A stretch of 64,000 bases of DNA from assembly GCA_040878115.1 (NCBI GenBank), contig JBBDMV010000118.1, positions 1 through 64,000 of the forward strand. The letters run 5' to 3'. This stretch comes from JBBDMU01 sp040878115. GTDB lineage: Bacteria > Bacteroidota > Rhodothermia > Balneolales > Natronogracilivirgulaceae. Below, in pieces: positions 1-8,395 of the stretch (positions within the stretch are counted from its first letter, which is position 1; each line of letters begins with the position of its first letter). The notes under the pieces were generated by a model. It saw only the letters and a list, made by a program, of their open reading frames with translations, had not been told where the DNA came from and did no database searches. The position numbers were made by a program, and so were the translations under genes.

Positions 1-250
1 CTATGATCTTTAAGCCTGAATAGCCCCGATACCTGATATCGGTCCCGGTACATCAAAAAAGTCTTCGACTTCAGTTGGGATTACCATCCGGGGCAATAGT
101 AACCTCGTATGCCCAACTTGCGCTCTTCAGACTGACGTTGGCTGGATAGGGAGAGAATTATCAACGAGCTTCTTCGTTAAGATATCTGAATGCAGGTTGG
201 AGGGTGGTGATGCAAACAACAACTTTACAAAGTTCACCAATTTACAAAAA
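1..250. other. Left-edge stretch without a supported gene
   Basis: No complete gene is seen here. A minus-strand frame is open from about 157 down to a TGA at 71-73 and reads protein-like near its end (E-V-T-I-A-P-D-G-N-P-N), but it has no start codon and is closed upstream by TAA. It may be a decayed gene tail. A small stem (CCGATA/TATCGG) near 24-40 lies downstream of rpsU and lacks a T-run. Confidence 0.4.
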
Positions 251-448
251 CTATCTCCATTCGTCGCGGCGGCGCTTGCGCTCTTCGCGGACGCTCTTTT
301 TGTGAGCTTCTCTTTTTTCTTCAGAAGGCTTTGCAAACTGCTGGCGCTCCTTATAATCCATCAAAACACGCGAACGCGTGATCATTTTTTTAAAACGGTT
401 TATTGCCCTATCGATACTTTCGTTATCTTTTACCTTTATGCCGATCAT
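251..448 (-). CDS. rpsU: 30S ribosomal protein S21
   Basis: A 65-residue, very basic protein of the bS21 family, a late-assembling component of the small ribosomal subunit near the anti-Shine-Dalgarno region. It begins M-I-G-I-K-V-K-D-N-E, followed by the typical S21 segment with I-D-R-A-I-N-R-F-K and an R/K/E-rich C-terminal helix ending R-K-R-R-R-D-E-W-R. Length matches the family. It is divergent from the ABC-F gene with only 40 bp between start codons, so the two promoters must be tightly packed or overlap the coding ends. Confidence 0.95.
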   Translation of the reverse strand: MIGIKVKDNESIDRAINRFKKMITRSRVLMDYKERQQFAKPSEEKREAHKKSVREERKRRRDEWR

Positions 449-488
449 ATATCAGAAATTATTCACTTAAAGTTGGTTATTAATCTTC

Positions 489-2513
489 ATGCTTGCAGTC
501 CAGAATATAACATTTTTTATTTCAAACCGCTGTCTTTTCAAAAATTTAAATCTTCAGGCCAACCCGGGTGACCGAATTGGCCTTGTAGGTCCTAACGGGG
601 CCGGTAAAACAACATTGCTTCGCCTGATCACCGGAAAGGTCCAACCAGAAGGAGGGCAGGTAACGTGGCCTTCCGATACCACTGTTGGTTACCTTGAGCA
701 GGAGGTACTGGAAGTTAATGTTAACCAAAGTATTAAAAGTGTAGCGATGCTGGCTTTTGAAGAAGCCAACCAGCTCGAAAAAGAAATCGTCAAACTTGGC
801 AACCTAATTGCCGAGACCACAGACTTTCTGTCCGAAGATTATCAGAAGTTGCTGGATAAAATAGAACGCGCCCAGACTCGCTATGATCTTCTGGAAGGCG
901 GCAAGAAAGAAGCGAAAACTGAGGAAATGCTCGAAGGCTTAGGCTTTAATACGGAAGACCTTGATGAACCGGTGGCAAAATTCAGCGGCGGCTGGCGAAT
1001 GAGGGCCCTGCTGGCGAAGCTTCTTCTGCAGCGCCCTGACATCCTCCTGCTTGATGAGCCGACCAACCACCTTGATATTGATTCTATAGAGTGGCTGGAA
1101 AAATACTTGCAGGCTTACCACGGTGCCGTTATCCTGGTCAGCCACGACCAGTTTTTTCTGAACCGCATGGTCAACGGCATTGCTGAGTTGCGAAACAGCA
1201 AAATATTTACCTATACCGGCAATTATGACCAGTATCTTATCCAGCGCGAAGAGCAAATTGAGATGCAGGCCAAGGTGTATGAAGCCCAGCAAAAAGAAAT
1301 TGCCCAAACTGAACGTTTCATTGAACGTTTTAAGGCAAAAGCTACCAAAGCAAAACAGGCGCAAAGCCGGGTAAAAAGCCTTGAAAAACTGGAAAGGGTG
1401 GAAGCTCCCGATGATGCCCAGGCCGAAATGAGCTTCCGGTTCGCCGAGCCCCCGCGCTCCGGGAAAGTGGTCCTGGAAATAAAAAACCTGGTCAAAACCT
1501 ACCCCGGAATAGATAATTCTCCACCGGTACGCGTATTTACCGAAGGTCAGGACCTTGAAATAGAACGCGGTAATAAAATCGCGCTCATCGGTACAAACGG
1601 AGCCGGAAAATCTACGCTGGCGAGAATCATTCATGGTAATGAGCCCTTTGACGGCAATATGAAAGAAGGCCACAAAGTACACCAGACCTTCTTCGCTCAG
1701 CACCTGGCGGATGTTCTGGAATCCGACCGTACGGTCCTTGATGAAACACTGGCCTCGGCACCGACTGCTGAAGCCCGTTCTAACGCCCGGAACATCCTGG
1801 GATGCTTTTTATTCTCCGGTGATGATGTATTTAAGCCGATCTCCGTATTAAGTGGAGGTGAGAGAAGCCGTCTGGCCCTGGCCAAAACCCTTCTTCAGCC
1901 CGCCAACTTTTTGATACTTGATGAGCCCACGAACCACCTTGATATACAATCCAAAAACGTGCTTCTTAATGCGCTGAAAGAGTATGAGGGAACTGTGCTG
2001 GCCGTAAGCCACGACAGGCACTTCCTGGCTGAATTTGCCTCAACCGTTTGGCGTGTAGAAGATGGCCAGGTTTCCATTTATGATGGTGGCTACGGCTATT
2101 ACGAGTGGAAACGCAAAGAACAGCTTGAAGAAAAGACCGGCAAATCAAAAGCGGCTGCGTCAAACGTCAAACAGCCGGTAAGCAATGGCAGTAAAAGCTC
2201 TCAGGCTAAAACAAAACCGGTTGTTAAAGGACCCAAAACAAAAGAGCAAAAACGTTTGGAAGCACAAATGAGAAATAAATCAGGAGGCAGTGCTTCCGGT
2301 GCAAGGAAAAAGGTCCTGGAATACGAGAAGGAACTCGAGAAGCTGGAAGCAAGGAAGGCTGAGCTGGAAAAGCTACTTGCCGATACTGCTTTTTATGACA
2401 AGCCCGAGGCTAACAGCTGCATTCGTGAACATGCTGAAATAGAGAAGAAATTATCTGAACTTTTCTCCAAATGGAGTGAGGCAGCAGAGAAGCTTGAGAC
2501 TATGGAGGGTTGA
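489..2513 (+). CDS. ABC-F family ATP-binding protein (Uup/YheS type)
   Basis: A soluble 674-residue protein with two ABC nucleotide-binding domains and no membrane segments, which places it in the ABC-F family of ribosome-associated translation factors. The first Walker A (G-P-N-G-A-G-K-T-T) is near residue 35, with signature F-S-G-G-W-R-M-R and L-L-L-D-E-P-T-N-H-L-D. A charged linker follows around residues 250-310. The second Walker A (G-T-N-G-A-G-K-S-T) is near 370, with L-S-G-G-E-R-S-R and a second D-E-P-T-N-H-L-D. The C-terminus (about 540-674) is Lys/Ser-rich and then a coiled coil, as in Uup/YheS-like members. The exact subgroup (housekeeping or antibiotic-protection) cannot be set from sequence alone. 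Confidence 0.92.
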   Translation: MLAVQNITFFISNRCLFKNLNLQANPGDRIGLVGPNGAGKTTLLRLITGKVQPEGGQVTWPSDTTVGYLEQEVLEVNVNQSIKSVAMLAFEEANQLEKEIVKLGNLIAETTDFLSEDYQKLLDKIERAQTRYDLLEGGKKEAKTEEMLEGLGFNTEDLDEPVAKFSGGWRMRALLAKLLLQRPDILLLDEPTNHLDIDSIEWLEKYLQAYHGAVILVSHDQFFLNRMVNGIAELRNSKIFTYTGNYDQYLIQREEQIEMQAKVYEAQQKEIAQTERFIERFKAKATKAKQAQSRVKSLEKLERVEAPDDAQAEMSFRFAEPPRSGKVVLEIKNLVKTYPGIDNSPPVRVFTEGQDLEIERGNKIALIGTNGAGKSTLARIIHGNEPFDGNMKEGHKVHQTFFAQHLADVLESDRTVLDETLASAPTAEARSNARNILGCFLFSGDDVFKPISVLSGGERSRLALAKTLLQPANFLILDEPTNHLDIQSKNVLLNALKEYEGTVLAVSHDRHFLAEFASTVWRVEDGQVSIYDGGYGYYEWKRKEQLEEKTGKSKAAASNVKQPVSNGSKSSQAKTKPVVKGPKTKEQKRLEAQMRNKSGGSASGARKKVLEYEKELEKLEARKAELEKLLADTAFYDKPEANSCIREHAEIEKKLSELFSKWSEAAEKLETMEG

Positions 2514-2666
2514 TTTTGTACGCTTTGCTGTTGTTGGTTGTGGGTTGAAGCCTCACATGCTCCGTTAAACGTCCACATGCAATTAACCACCCAAAACGTT
2601 CAAAGACCAAAGCATCCATATTACCAGGAGCTTATTACTTACACCGGCCCGACTGGGTGCAAGCTC

Positions 2667-2686
2667 GCTAAGCGCAGACGCTTAGC
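2667..2686. repeat. Short inverted repeat after the ABC-F gene
   Basis: GCTAAGCG and CGCTTAGC form an 8-bp stem with a CAGA loop in the 274-bp gap between the ABC-F gene and the TIGR02757 gene. There is no T-run, so it is a weak terminator candidate at best. Nothing else was recognised in that gap. Confidence 0.4.
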
Positions 2687-2787
2687 TGAGCGGGGTAAGG
2701 GTTGTCTCTCAACGAAGCGGATGGTGTCTCTCTTCCTGACGTTGACTTTCGTTAAGAGGGAATAAACATTGCCTTAGCCTTAACCTT

Positions 2788-3618
2788 ATGCTCAAAACCA
2801 TACCGACCAAAAAACTAAAGTTACTTAAGCCCTGGCTCGATGAAATTGTGGAACAAGTCGAACAACCAGAATATATCAATGATGATCCGGTTAGCTTCAT
2901 GCATGCCTTTTCTGATAAAGAGGACCAGCTTCTGGCGGGTTTCTTCGCCGCCGTCATGGCCTGGGGACGGCGGGATATCGTCATTGCCAAAGTAAACGAT
3001 TTGCTGTCCAGGATGGAATACCGTCCGACAGAGTTTATCGGAAATTTCAACGGGAAGGACGGAGCAAAGATAACCGGGTTCAAGCACCGTACTTTCAATG
3101 AAACAGACATCACCAGCATGGTGACCATATTATCCGTTATCCTAAAAGAGAACGGTTCTTTTGAAGCTTTTTGGAAGGATTGCTACCGGGATTCCCTGAA
3201 ACAAAACAGGGAGCTAATAGCCGTTTTTCATGAACGTTTTTTCGGTGTAACCCCCGATATGCCGTTGCGTACCCGCAAACATATCGCCAATTCCGAAAAG
3301 AACAGCTCATGCAAACGGCTCTACCTCTATCTGCGTTGGTGCATCCGCAAAAACAGCGTCGTGGACCTGGGTGTTATGAACTTCATGCCCGCATCAAAGC
3401 TGATGGTCCCCCTCGATGTACATGTTGCCCGGCAAGCCAGAAAAATCGGGCTGCTCTCCCGCAAGCAAAACGACTGGAAAGCCGTAAAGGAGCTTACCGG
3501 AAAGCTCAGCCTTCTCGAGCCGAAAGACCCCGCGAAATATGATTACGCATTATTTGGTTTGGGTGTAATGAAACTGAAACTCCCGGAAAGTTATATTATT
3601 AATAAGAATATTGAGTAA
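2788..3618 (+). CDS. TIGR02757/DUF2400 family protein of unknown function
   Basis: A soluble 276-residue protein matching the TIGR02757 (DUF2400) family found mainly in Bacteroidota, spirochaetes and some Proteobacteria. Recognisable pieces are the N-terminal D-P-V-S-F-M-H-A-F-S-D-K-E-D, then G-F-F-A-A-V-M-A-W-G-R-R-D near residues 50-63, and the C-terminal M-P-L-D-V-H-V-A-R-Q-A-R-K-I-G-L. The family has no established biochemical role, and the neighbours (ABC-F upstream, DUF305 downstream) do not suggest one. The start at 2788 is the first ATG of the frame. Confidence 0.85.
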   Translation: MLKTIPTKKLKLLKPWLDEIVEQVEQPEYINDDPVSFMHAFSDKEDQLLAGFFAAVMAWGRRDIVIAKVNDLLSRMEYRPTEFIGNFNGKDGAKITGFKHRTFNETDITSMVTILSVILKENGSFEAFWKDCYRDSLKQNRELIAVFHERFFGVTPDMPLRTRKHIANSEKNSSCKRLYLYLRWCIRKNSVVDLGVMNFMPASKLMVPLDVHVARQARKIGLLSRKQNDWKAVKELTGKLSLLEPKDPAKYDYALFGLGVMKLKLPESYIINKNIE

Positions 3619-3726
3619 CGGATTTTTTCCACAGATCAAAAAGATTCTGTATTTTACTTTTTGTTTGAAATCACTGTACATTCAAACGCAGTGTGTTTTA
3701 CAAAAGGTTAATTTTTATATCCATAA

Positions 3727-4419
3727 ATGAATTATAGAAGCATACTTGTACGATCCTCCTTTAGAGTTGCCTTTGCATTTCTTCTACTTGCTGGCGTTGC
3801 TGCTTGCAAAAGTACAGATAATATAAATGCAGACGCTTCATTAAATGATAAATTTAACCAGGAAGCCATTTATTGGGCACGGGTGGACAGTTCCCGTATG
3901 GCGTTTATAGATGCCGATGTTGATTTTATGACAGGTATGATCGGGCATCATGCACAGGCTCTTATTATCTCCAGGCTTGCACCCAAAAAGGGTGCCGGTC
4001 GGGAAATTAAAACACTGGCCGCCCGTATTATCAATGCCCAGGATGACGAAATTTCTACTATGCAACAATGGCTCCGCGATCGTGGGCAAGCGGTGCCTGA
4101 GGTTCACATTGATGGGCTAAACCTTATGGTACACGGTGCGGATGATCATCATTCAGGTCATATGGATATGCCTGGAATGCTTTCGCAAGAGCAGTTACAG
4201 AAACTGGATAATGTTCAGGGTATCGAGTTTGAACGCCTTTTTCTTAATTATATGATTGAACATCATAAGGGTGCGGTAATTATGGTTAACGATCTTTTCA
4301 GCATTGAGGGTGCAGCCCAGGGAGAAGAGGCTTTTAGGCTCGCATCAGATATCCAGGTGGATCAGATCACGGAAATCGACCGGATGGAACAGATGCTCAA
4401 AGAGAGGGCGAGTTCATAA
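3727..4419 (+). CDS. DUF305 lipoprotein, possible metal-binding
   Basis: A 230-residue predicted lipoprotein. The signal segment ends in a lipobox-like V-A-A-C near residue 27. A DUF305 (four-helix, ferritin-like) domain follows, with paired metal-ligand motifs M-I-G-H-H-A-Q-A near residue 75 and M-I-E-H-H-K-G-A near residue 180. Between them lies a His/Met-rich stretch (D-D-H-H-S-G-H-M-D-M-P-G-M). DUF305 includes the cyanobacterial copper-binding protein CopM, so copper binding is a reasonable inference, not a demonstration. The LVIVD-repeat lipoprotein gene starts 31 bp downstream, suggesting co-transcription. Confidence 0.88.
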   Translation: MNYRSILVRSSFRVAFAFLLLAGVAACKSTDNINADASLNDKFNQEAIYWARVDSSRMAFIDADVDFMTGMIGHHAQALIISRLAPKKGAGREIKTLAARIINAQDDEISTMQQWLRDRGQAVPEVHIDGLNLMVHGADDHHSGHMDMPGMLSQEQLQKLDNVQGIEFERLFLNYMIEHHKGAVIMVNDLFSIEGAAQGEEAFRLASDIQVDQITEIDRMEQMLKERASS

Positions 4420-4450
4420 AAAAAAACTATTAAATCTATCTCATTTAACT

Positions 4451-6499
4451 ATGAAAAAAACTCACACTTGCAAGCAGCCTCTCACCAAAGTATTAAAGGT
4501 CGGGAGAAATAGCCTTTGGTTACTTTTGCTGGGTATTGCATTATTAATCAGCTATGGCTGTTCTTCTAAAAATGTAATTGAATCTTCCTCCACGTTGTCT
4601 GTGCCGATTGCACCGATTGAAGAAGTAGATTCTCCTGACCCCGACCCGCGCGTCGGATTGGGTGCAGGGTTATTTGATGCTGAAGAGACCTTCTGGAATC
4701 TTACAATGCTTTCACAGACCCCGCCACCAGAGGCTTTTTTAGGTGTGACCAACTCCGATCTTGCTTTTAATGATAACTATGCAATTCAGGGGAATTACAA
4801 TGGTTTTATGGTCTGGGATATTTCGAATCCGGCATCCCCCAGCCTTGTTGTTGACTTTGTGTGCCCTGCTTCGCAAAGCGATGTTTCGGTGTATGATAAT
4901 CTGCTGTTTGTTTCAGGTGAAGGATTGGGTGGCCGGCTCGATTGTGGCACCGAAGGTGTTGATGAAACGGTAAGTGAGGACCGCCTGCGAGGGGTCCGGA
5001 TTTTTGACATCTCAGATGTCAAAAATCCGGATTATGTTGGTAATGTTCAAACCTGCCGTGGTTCTCACACTCATTCCGTATTGAAAGATCCAAACGATCA
5101 TGAAAATGTGTATGTCTACGTTTCCGGTTCTGCCCCGGTACGGCCTGAAGAAGAGCTTCCCGGGTGTACCAGTGCTGTGCCGGAAGAGGACCCCAACAGC
5201 GCGCTTTTTCGCATTGAGGTGATAAAGGTACCTTTGGACCAGCCAGAGTTGGCAGAGATTGTAAGCTCTCCAAGAATTTTTGACGACCTGAAAGCTCCGC
5301 CGGGCCATGGTTTGTCACAGGCTGATCTTGATAAAATTGAAAAAGAGGAAGAAGATGGTGCTTTTGTAGGAGAATTTAATGGCCAGCCTCGTGTACTCCA
5401 TTCACGAATGGTGGGGTCAATGCTCAGTGATATAGTGGAAGAAAGAGGTGGCAGCGGCCAACCAACCGCTGCCGACAGCGCCGCATTACGTGAGAGCCTT
5501 CCTCATATGATTGAAGAAATGATGGGCAATCGTGAGGATGGCGGCACCGAAGGCAGGGGGCCTAATCAATGTCATGATATCACTTTATATCCGGAAATAG
5601 GACTGGCCGGCGGAGCTTGTGAAGGCTATGGGCTTTTATTGGATATTCGGGACCCTGCAAATCCGACGCGCATAGATGCCGTAGCTGATTCTAACTTCGC
5701 ATATTGGCACTCTGCAACGTTCAGCAATGATGGCAGCAAGGTTTTGTTCACTGACGAGTGGGGCGGCGGCGGCCAGCCAAAATGCCGTAAGGACGATCCT
5801 ATGGAATGGGGCGCGAACGCAATTTTCACCATTGATGACAACAATGAGATGAACTTTAAAAGTTATTATAAGTTACCTGCTCCCCAAACCGCCGAGGAAA
5901 ACTGCGTAGCACACAACGGATCTTTAATTCCGATTCCAGGACGGGACATCATGGTACAATCGTGGTATCAGGGCGGCATTTCGGTGTTCGACTGGACTGA
6001 TCCCGAAAACCCGGTTGAAATTGCCTATCATGACCGTGGTCCTGTTGATTCGACACGTATGCAAATGGGCGGTAGCTGGTCGGTATATTGGTACAATGGC
6101 ACTATCGTTAACTCTGAAATTGCCCGCGGCCTGGATATCTTTGAACTTAAGGCTAGTCCATACCTTACCGAAAATGAGATAGCTGCAGCCAATACGGTGA
6201 TATTTGATCAACTAAATGCCCAGGGACAGCCCAAGTTTGAATGGCCTGCTACTTTTGCACTCTCGAAAGCCTATGTTGACCAGCTTGATCGGACAAGAGG
6301 CCTGACTGAGGAGAGTATCACGACAACCAGGCAGAGGCTTAACGAAGCAGAAAATGCTACAAATGTTGAGCGAAAGGAGATATTAACCGAATTGGCTGAA
6401 GAGGTAGAAAGTCAGGCCGGAAACTCTGCCCATGTTGAGAAAGTGCATAAGCTGGCCGATGTTATGCGCGATTTGCTTCCATATAATTTGGCGGATTAA
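4451..6499 (+). CDS. LVIVD-repeat lipoprotein
   Basis: A 682-residue predicted surface or periplasmic lipoprotein. The frame is open from 4304, but the upstream part overlaps the DUF305 gene. The ATG at 4451 is preferred because it gives a basic n-region and a hydrophobic segment ending in a lipobox (I-S-Y-G-C) about 35 residues in. The body has beta-propeller-like LVIVD repeats such as G-F-M-V-W-D-I-S-N-P-A-S-P, V-R-I-F-D-I-S-D-V-K-N-P and I-S-V-F-D-W-T-D-P-E-N-P. The last 110 residues are helical and charged. Such proteins are thought to bind ligands or act on the surface, but no enzymatic role is known. Coupling with DUF305 suggests a shared extracytoplasmic function. Confidence 0.8.
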   Translation: MKKTHTCKQPLTKVLKVGRNSLWLLLLGIALLISYGCSSKNVIESSSTLSVPIAPIEEVDSPDPDPRVGLGAGLFDAEETFWNLTMLSQTPPPEAFLGVTNSDLAFNDNYAIQGNYNGFMVWDISNPASPSLVVDFVCPASQSDVSVYDNLLFVSGEGLGGRLDCGTEGVDETVSEDRLRGVRIFDISDVKNPDYVGNVQTCRGSHTHSVLKDPNDHENVYVYVSGSAPVRPEEELPGCTSAVPEEDPNSALFRIEVIKVPLDQPELAEIVSSPRIFDDLKAPPGHGLSQADLDKIEKEEEDGAFVGEFNGQPRVLHSRMVGSMLSDIVEERGGSGQPTAADSAALRESLPHMIEEMMGNREDGGTEGRGPNQCHDITLYPEIGLAGGACEGYGLLLDIRDPANPTRIDAVADSNFAYWHSATFSNDGSKVLFTDEWGGGGQPKCRKDDPMEWGANAIFTIDDNNEMNFKSYYKLPAPQTAEENCVAHNGSLIPIPGRDIMVQSWYQGGISVFDWTDPENPVEIAYHDRGPVDSTRMQMGGSWSVYWYNGTIVNSEIARGLDIFELKASPYLTENEIAAANTVIFDQLNAQGQPKFEWPATFALSKAYVDQLDRTRGLTEESITTTRQRLNEAENATNVERKEILTELAEEVESQAGNSAHVEKVHKLADVMRDLLPYNLAD

Positions 6500-6626
6500 A
6501 TAACAGGCCGTCAGATTTGCTTGACACAACCATCCAAAATATGTTCTGATCTTTCCATAGGGCCTCGATCTTGCACAAAATCATTAGGGATAGCACATAA
6601 TTTTGCATTAGTTTCGTTAAAAGTAG

Positions 6627-6637
6627 TTACATTGTAA
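6627..6637. promoter_or_regulatory. Possible mazEF operator
   Basis: The 11-bp palindrome TTACATTGTAA (central T) lies about 30 bp upstream of the MazE start, inside AT-rich DNA that could carry the promoter. MazE/MazF modules usually repress themselves at palindromes of this kind. Assignment rests on position and symmetry only. Confidence 0.3.
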
Positions 6638-6665
6638 TTATATTCAAGTACATACTAATTGGGCC

Positions 6666-6923
6666 ATGAAAACAAAGCTTATTCGCATAGGGAATTCACA
6701 AGGTGTTCGAATCCCCAAAGTAATTATTGAGCAAAGCAGGCTTTCAGGAGAAATCGAAATGATACTGAGAGACAACGAAATCGTTCTTCGTTCGACTGAG
6801 GAGGTCAGAAAGGACTGGGAGCAGTCTTTTAAAAAAATGGCGCAGCAGGGGGATGATAAATTGCTTGACCAGGAAGAGATTGAAGTGCCTACTCAGTGGG
6901 ACGAGGATGAGTGGACATGGTAG
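6666..6923 (+). CDS. mazE: MazE/AbrB-type antitoxin
   Basis: An 85-residue antitoxin. The N-terminal half is a swapped-hairpin AbrB/MazE DNA-binding domain: K-L-I-R-I-G-N-S-Q-G-V-R-I-P-K followed by L-S-G-E-I-E-M. The C-terminal half is acidic and Trp-rich (T-Q-W-D-E-D-E-W-T-W), the part that normally threads into the MazF dimer. Its last codons overlap the start of the toxin gene, as is usual for these modules. It probably represses its own promoter together with MazF. Confidence 0.88.
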   Translation: MKTKLIRIGNSQGVRIPKVIIEQSRLSGEIEMILRDNEIVLRSTEEVRKDWEQSFKKMAQQGDDKLLDQEEIEVPTQWDEDEWTW

Positions 6924-7252
6924 GCGGACAAGCGGTTTTGCGATTTGACGTATATCTAATTTCGCTTGATCCTACTAAGGGTTCTGAGATCAGGAAAACC
7001 AGACCTTGCCTTATTATTTCTCCCAAAGAAATGAACAGGCACATACGGACGGTCATAATTGCACCTATGACTTCAACCATTAGGAAATACCCAACCCGAA
7101 TAACGACTAATTTTCTGGATAAGCGTGGGCAAATTGTATTGGACCAAATTCGTACCGTTGACAAGCAGCGATTGATTAAAAAACTCGGAACTATCAGTTC
7201 ATCATCTCAGGATAAGGTGCTGGCTCGCCTGCAAGAAATGTTTGCTCAATAG
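6917..7252 (+). CDS. mazF: MazF-type endoribonuclease toxin
   Basis: A 111-residue member of the MazF/PemK family, which cleaves mRNA at short sequence motifs until neutralised by MazE. The hallmark D-P-T-K-G-S-E-I-R-K-T-R-P-C-L-I-I-S is near residues 18-36, and P-M-T-S-T follows where the catalytic Thr/Ser region lies. The ATG at 6917 is preferred; an in-frame GTG at 6911 would add two residues. Both overlap the antitoxin stop codon, so translation is probably coupled. The usual R-G-D at the domain start reads R-F-D here, and it is unclear whether this affects activity. Confidence 0.87.
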   Translation: MVGGQAVLRFDVYLISLDPTKGSEIRKTRPCLIISPKEMNRHIRTVIIAPMTSTIRKYPTRITTNFLDKRGQIVLDQIRTVDKQRLIKKLGTISSSSQDKVLARLQEMFAQ

Positions 7253-7300
7253 TTGCGGTCACTTATCATAACACTTCAAATTGGCGTGGACGATGTACCC

Positions 7301-8374
7301 CTATATCCCTATACTTTTTTCCACCAACGCTTCCGTTAGTTTCCTATTTGCTTTGGGGAAGGGGTAGTCTGGTAGTTCTTCTACTTTTACCCATCGTATT
7401 TCGTCGCTGGTCTTAGGTTTGGGGATGCCTTTTTTTATGGTGCAAAAGTAGGAGTGCAGGTTGATGGAGAAGTGTGAATAGGCATGTTTCAGGTCCATGA
7501 AAAAGCTGCCGACCTCAACGTAGACACCTAGTTCCTCCTGGAGCTCACGCGCCACGGTATTGGGTAAGGTTTCCCCTTTTTCCTGCTTGCCGCCGGGGAA
7601 TTCCCATAATCCCCCCAGCATGGCGGTTTCGGGCCGGCGGGCTATGAGCACGTTCCCTTTGAGGTCGCGGATAATACCTACTGCAATGTTATGGTGTGGC
7701 CGTTTTTTGGCAGGGGATTTGTAAGGTATCACATCAACCATGACCTTTTGATAAGCCACGCAATCTGTTTGGATAGGGCAACCTGTACACATAGGATTTC
7801 GCGGCTTGCACTGGACGGAACCCAGTTCCATAAGGGCCTGGTTGAAATCTCCGGGGCGTTTTTTATCAAGTAACTTATCTGCCAATGCTTGAATTTGCTG
7901 TTTGACGGCTGGTCCACGGACATCACCCTGGATCCCGGCGTGTCGTGCCAGGACGCGTATCACATTTCCGTCAACTACGGCGTGGGGTTTGTTGTAGGCA
8001 ATGCTGAGAACGGCTGCTGCGGTGTAGTCTCCAATACCGGGTATTTTTTTGATCTCGTCGTAGCTGTCCGGGACTACGCCGCCGTATTCGGCCGAGACTT
8101 TTTGGGCACCTTTGTAGAGGTTTCTGGCCCTGCTGTAGTAGCCAAGACCCTCCCACTGTACGAGTACATCATGAAGTTCAGCTCCAGCAAGGTCTTCAAC
8201 GGTGGGGAAATGTTCGATGAACCTGAGGATGTAGGGTGTGGCCTGGTCAACACGGGTCTGCTGAAGCATGATCTCGGAAATCCAGATGAGATATGCATTA
8301 CCTGTATCACGCCAAGGTAGGATGCGTTTGTGATTATCGTACCAGTTCAGGAGGTTTTGCGAGAAGGAGTGCAT
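7301..8374 (-). CDS. mutY: A/G-specific adenine glycosylase
   Basis: A 357-residue base-excision repair enzyme that removes adenine mispaired with 8-oxoguanine. The N-terminal HhH-GPD domain contains I-L-P-W-R-D, E-I-M-L-Q-Q-T-R-V, the helix-hairpin-helix I-P-G-I-G-D-Y-T-A-A-A-V and V-D-G-N-V-I-R-V-L-A-R. The cluster ligands C-X6-C-X2-C-X5-C (C-K-P-R-N-P-M-C-T-G-C...C) are near residues 190-205. The C-terminal third is the NUDIX-like 8-oxoG recognition domain (G-G-L-W-E-F-P-G-G-K). Length is standard. It is the last gene of a minus-strand run and starts 21 bp after the upstream gene. Confidence 0.96.
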   Translation of the reverse strand: MHSFSQNLLNWYDNHKRILPWRDTGNAYLIWISEIMLQQTRVDQATPYILRFIEHFPTVEDLAGAELHDVLVQWEGLGYYSRARNLYKGAQKVSAEYGGVVPDSYDEIKKIPGIGDYTAAAVLSIAYNKPHAVVDGNVIRVLARHAGIQGDVRGPAVKQQIQALADKLLDKKRPGDFNQALMELGSVQCKPRNPMCTGCPIQTDCVAYQKVMVDVIPYKSPAKKRPHHNIAVGIIRDLKGNVLIARRPETAMLGGLWEFPGGKQEKGETLPNTVARELQEELGVYVEVGSFFMDLKHAYSHFSINLHSYFCTIKKGIPKPKTSDEIRWVKVEELPDYPFPKANRKLTEALVEKSIGI

Positions 8375-8395
8375 GTTAAAATACGGGGTGTTCGT

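Noticed and set aside
71..157. Minus-strand open stretch at the left edge with protein-like codons
   Set aside because: No start codon, closed by TAA upstream and only about 28 codons; at most a gene remnant.
939..1703. 254-codon minus-strand frame
   Set aside because: Antisense to the ABC-F gene, with no protein-like motifs; a shadow of the coding bias.
4304..4450. N-terminal extension of the LVIVD protein frame
   Set aside because: It overlaps the end of the DUF305 gene and would place the signal peptide internally; the ATG at 4451 is better.
6703..6717. GGTGTTCGAATCCCC resembling a tRNA T-arm
   Set aside because: It lies inside the mazE coding sequence and no cloverleaf can be built around it.
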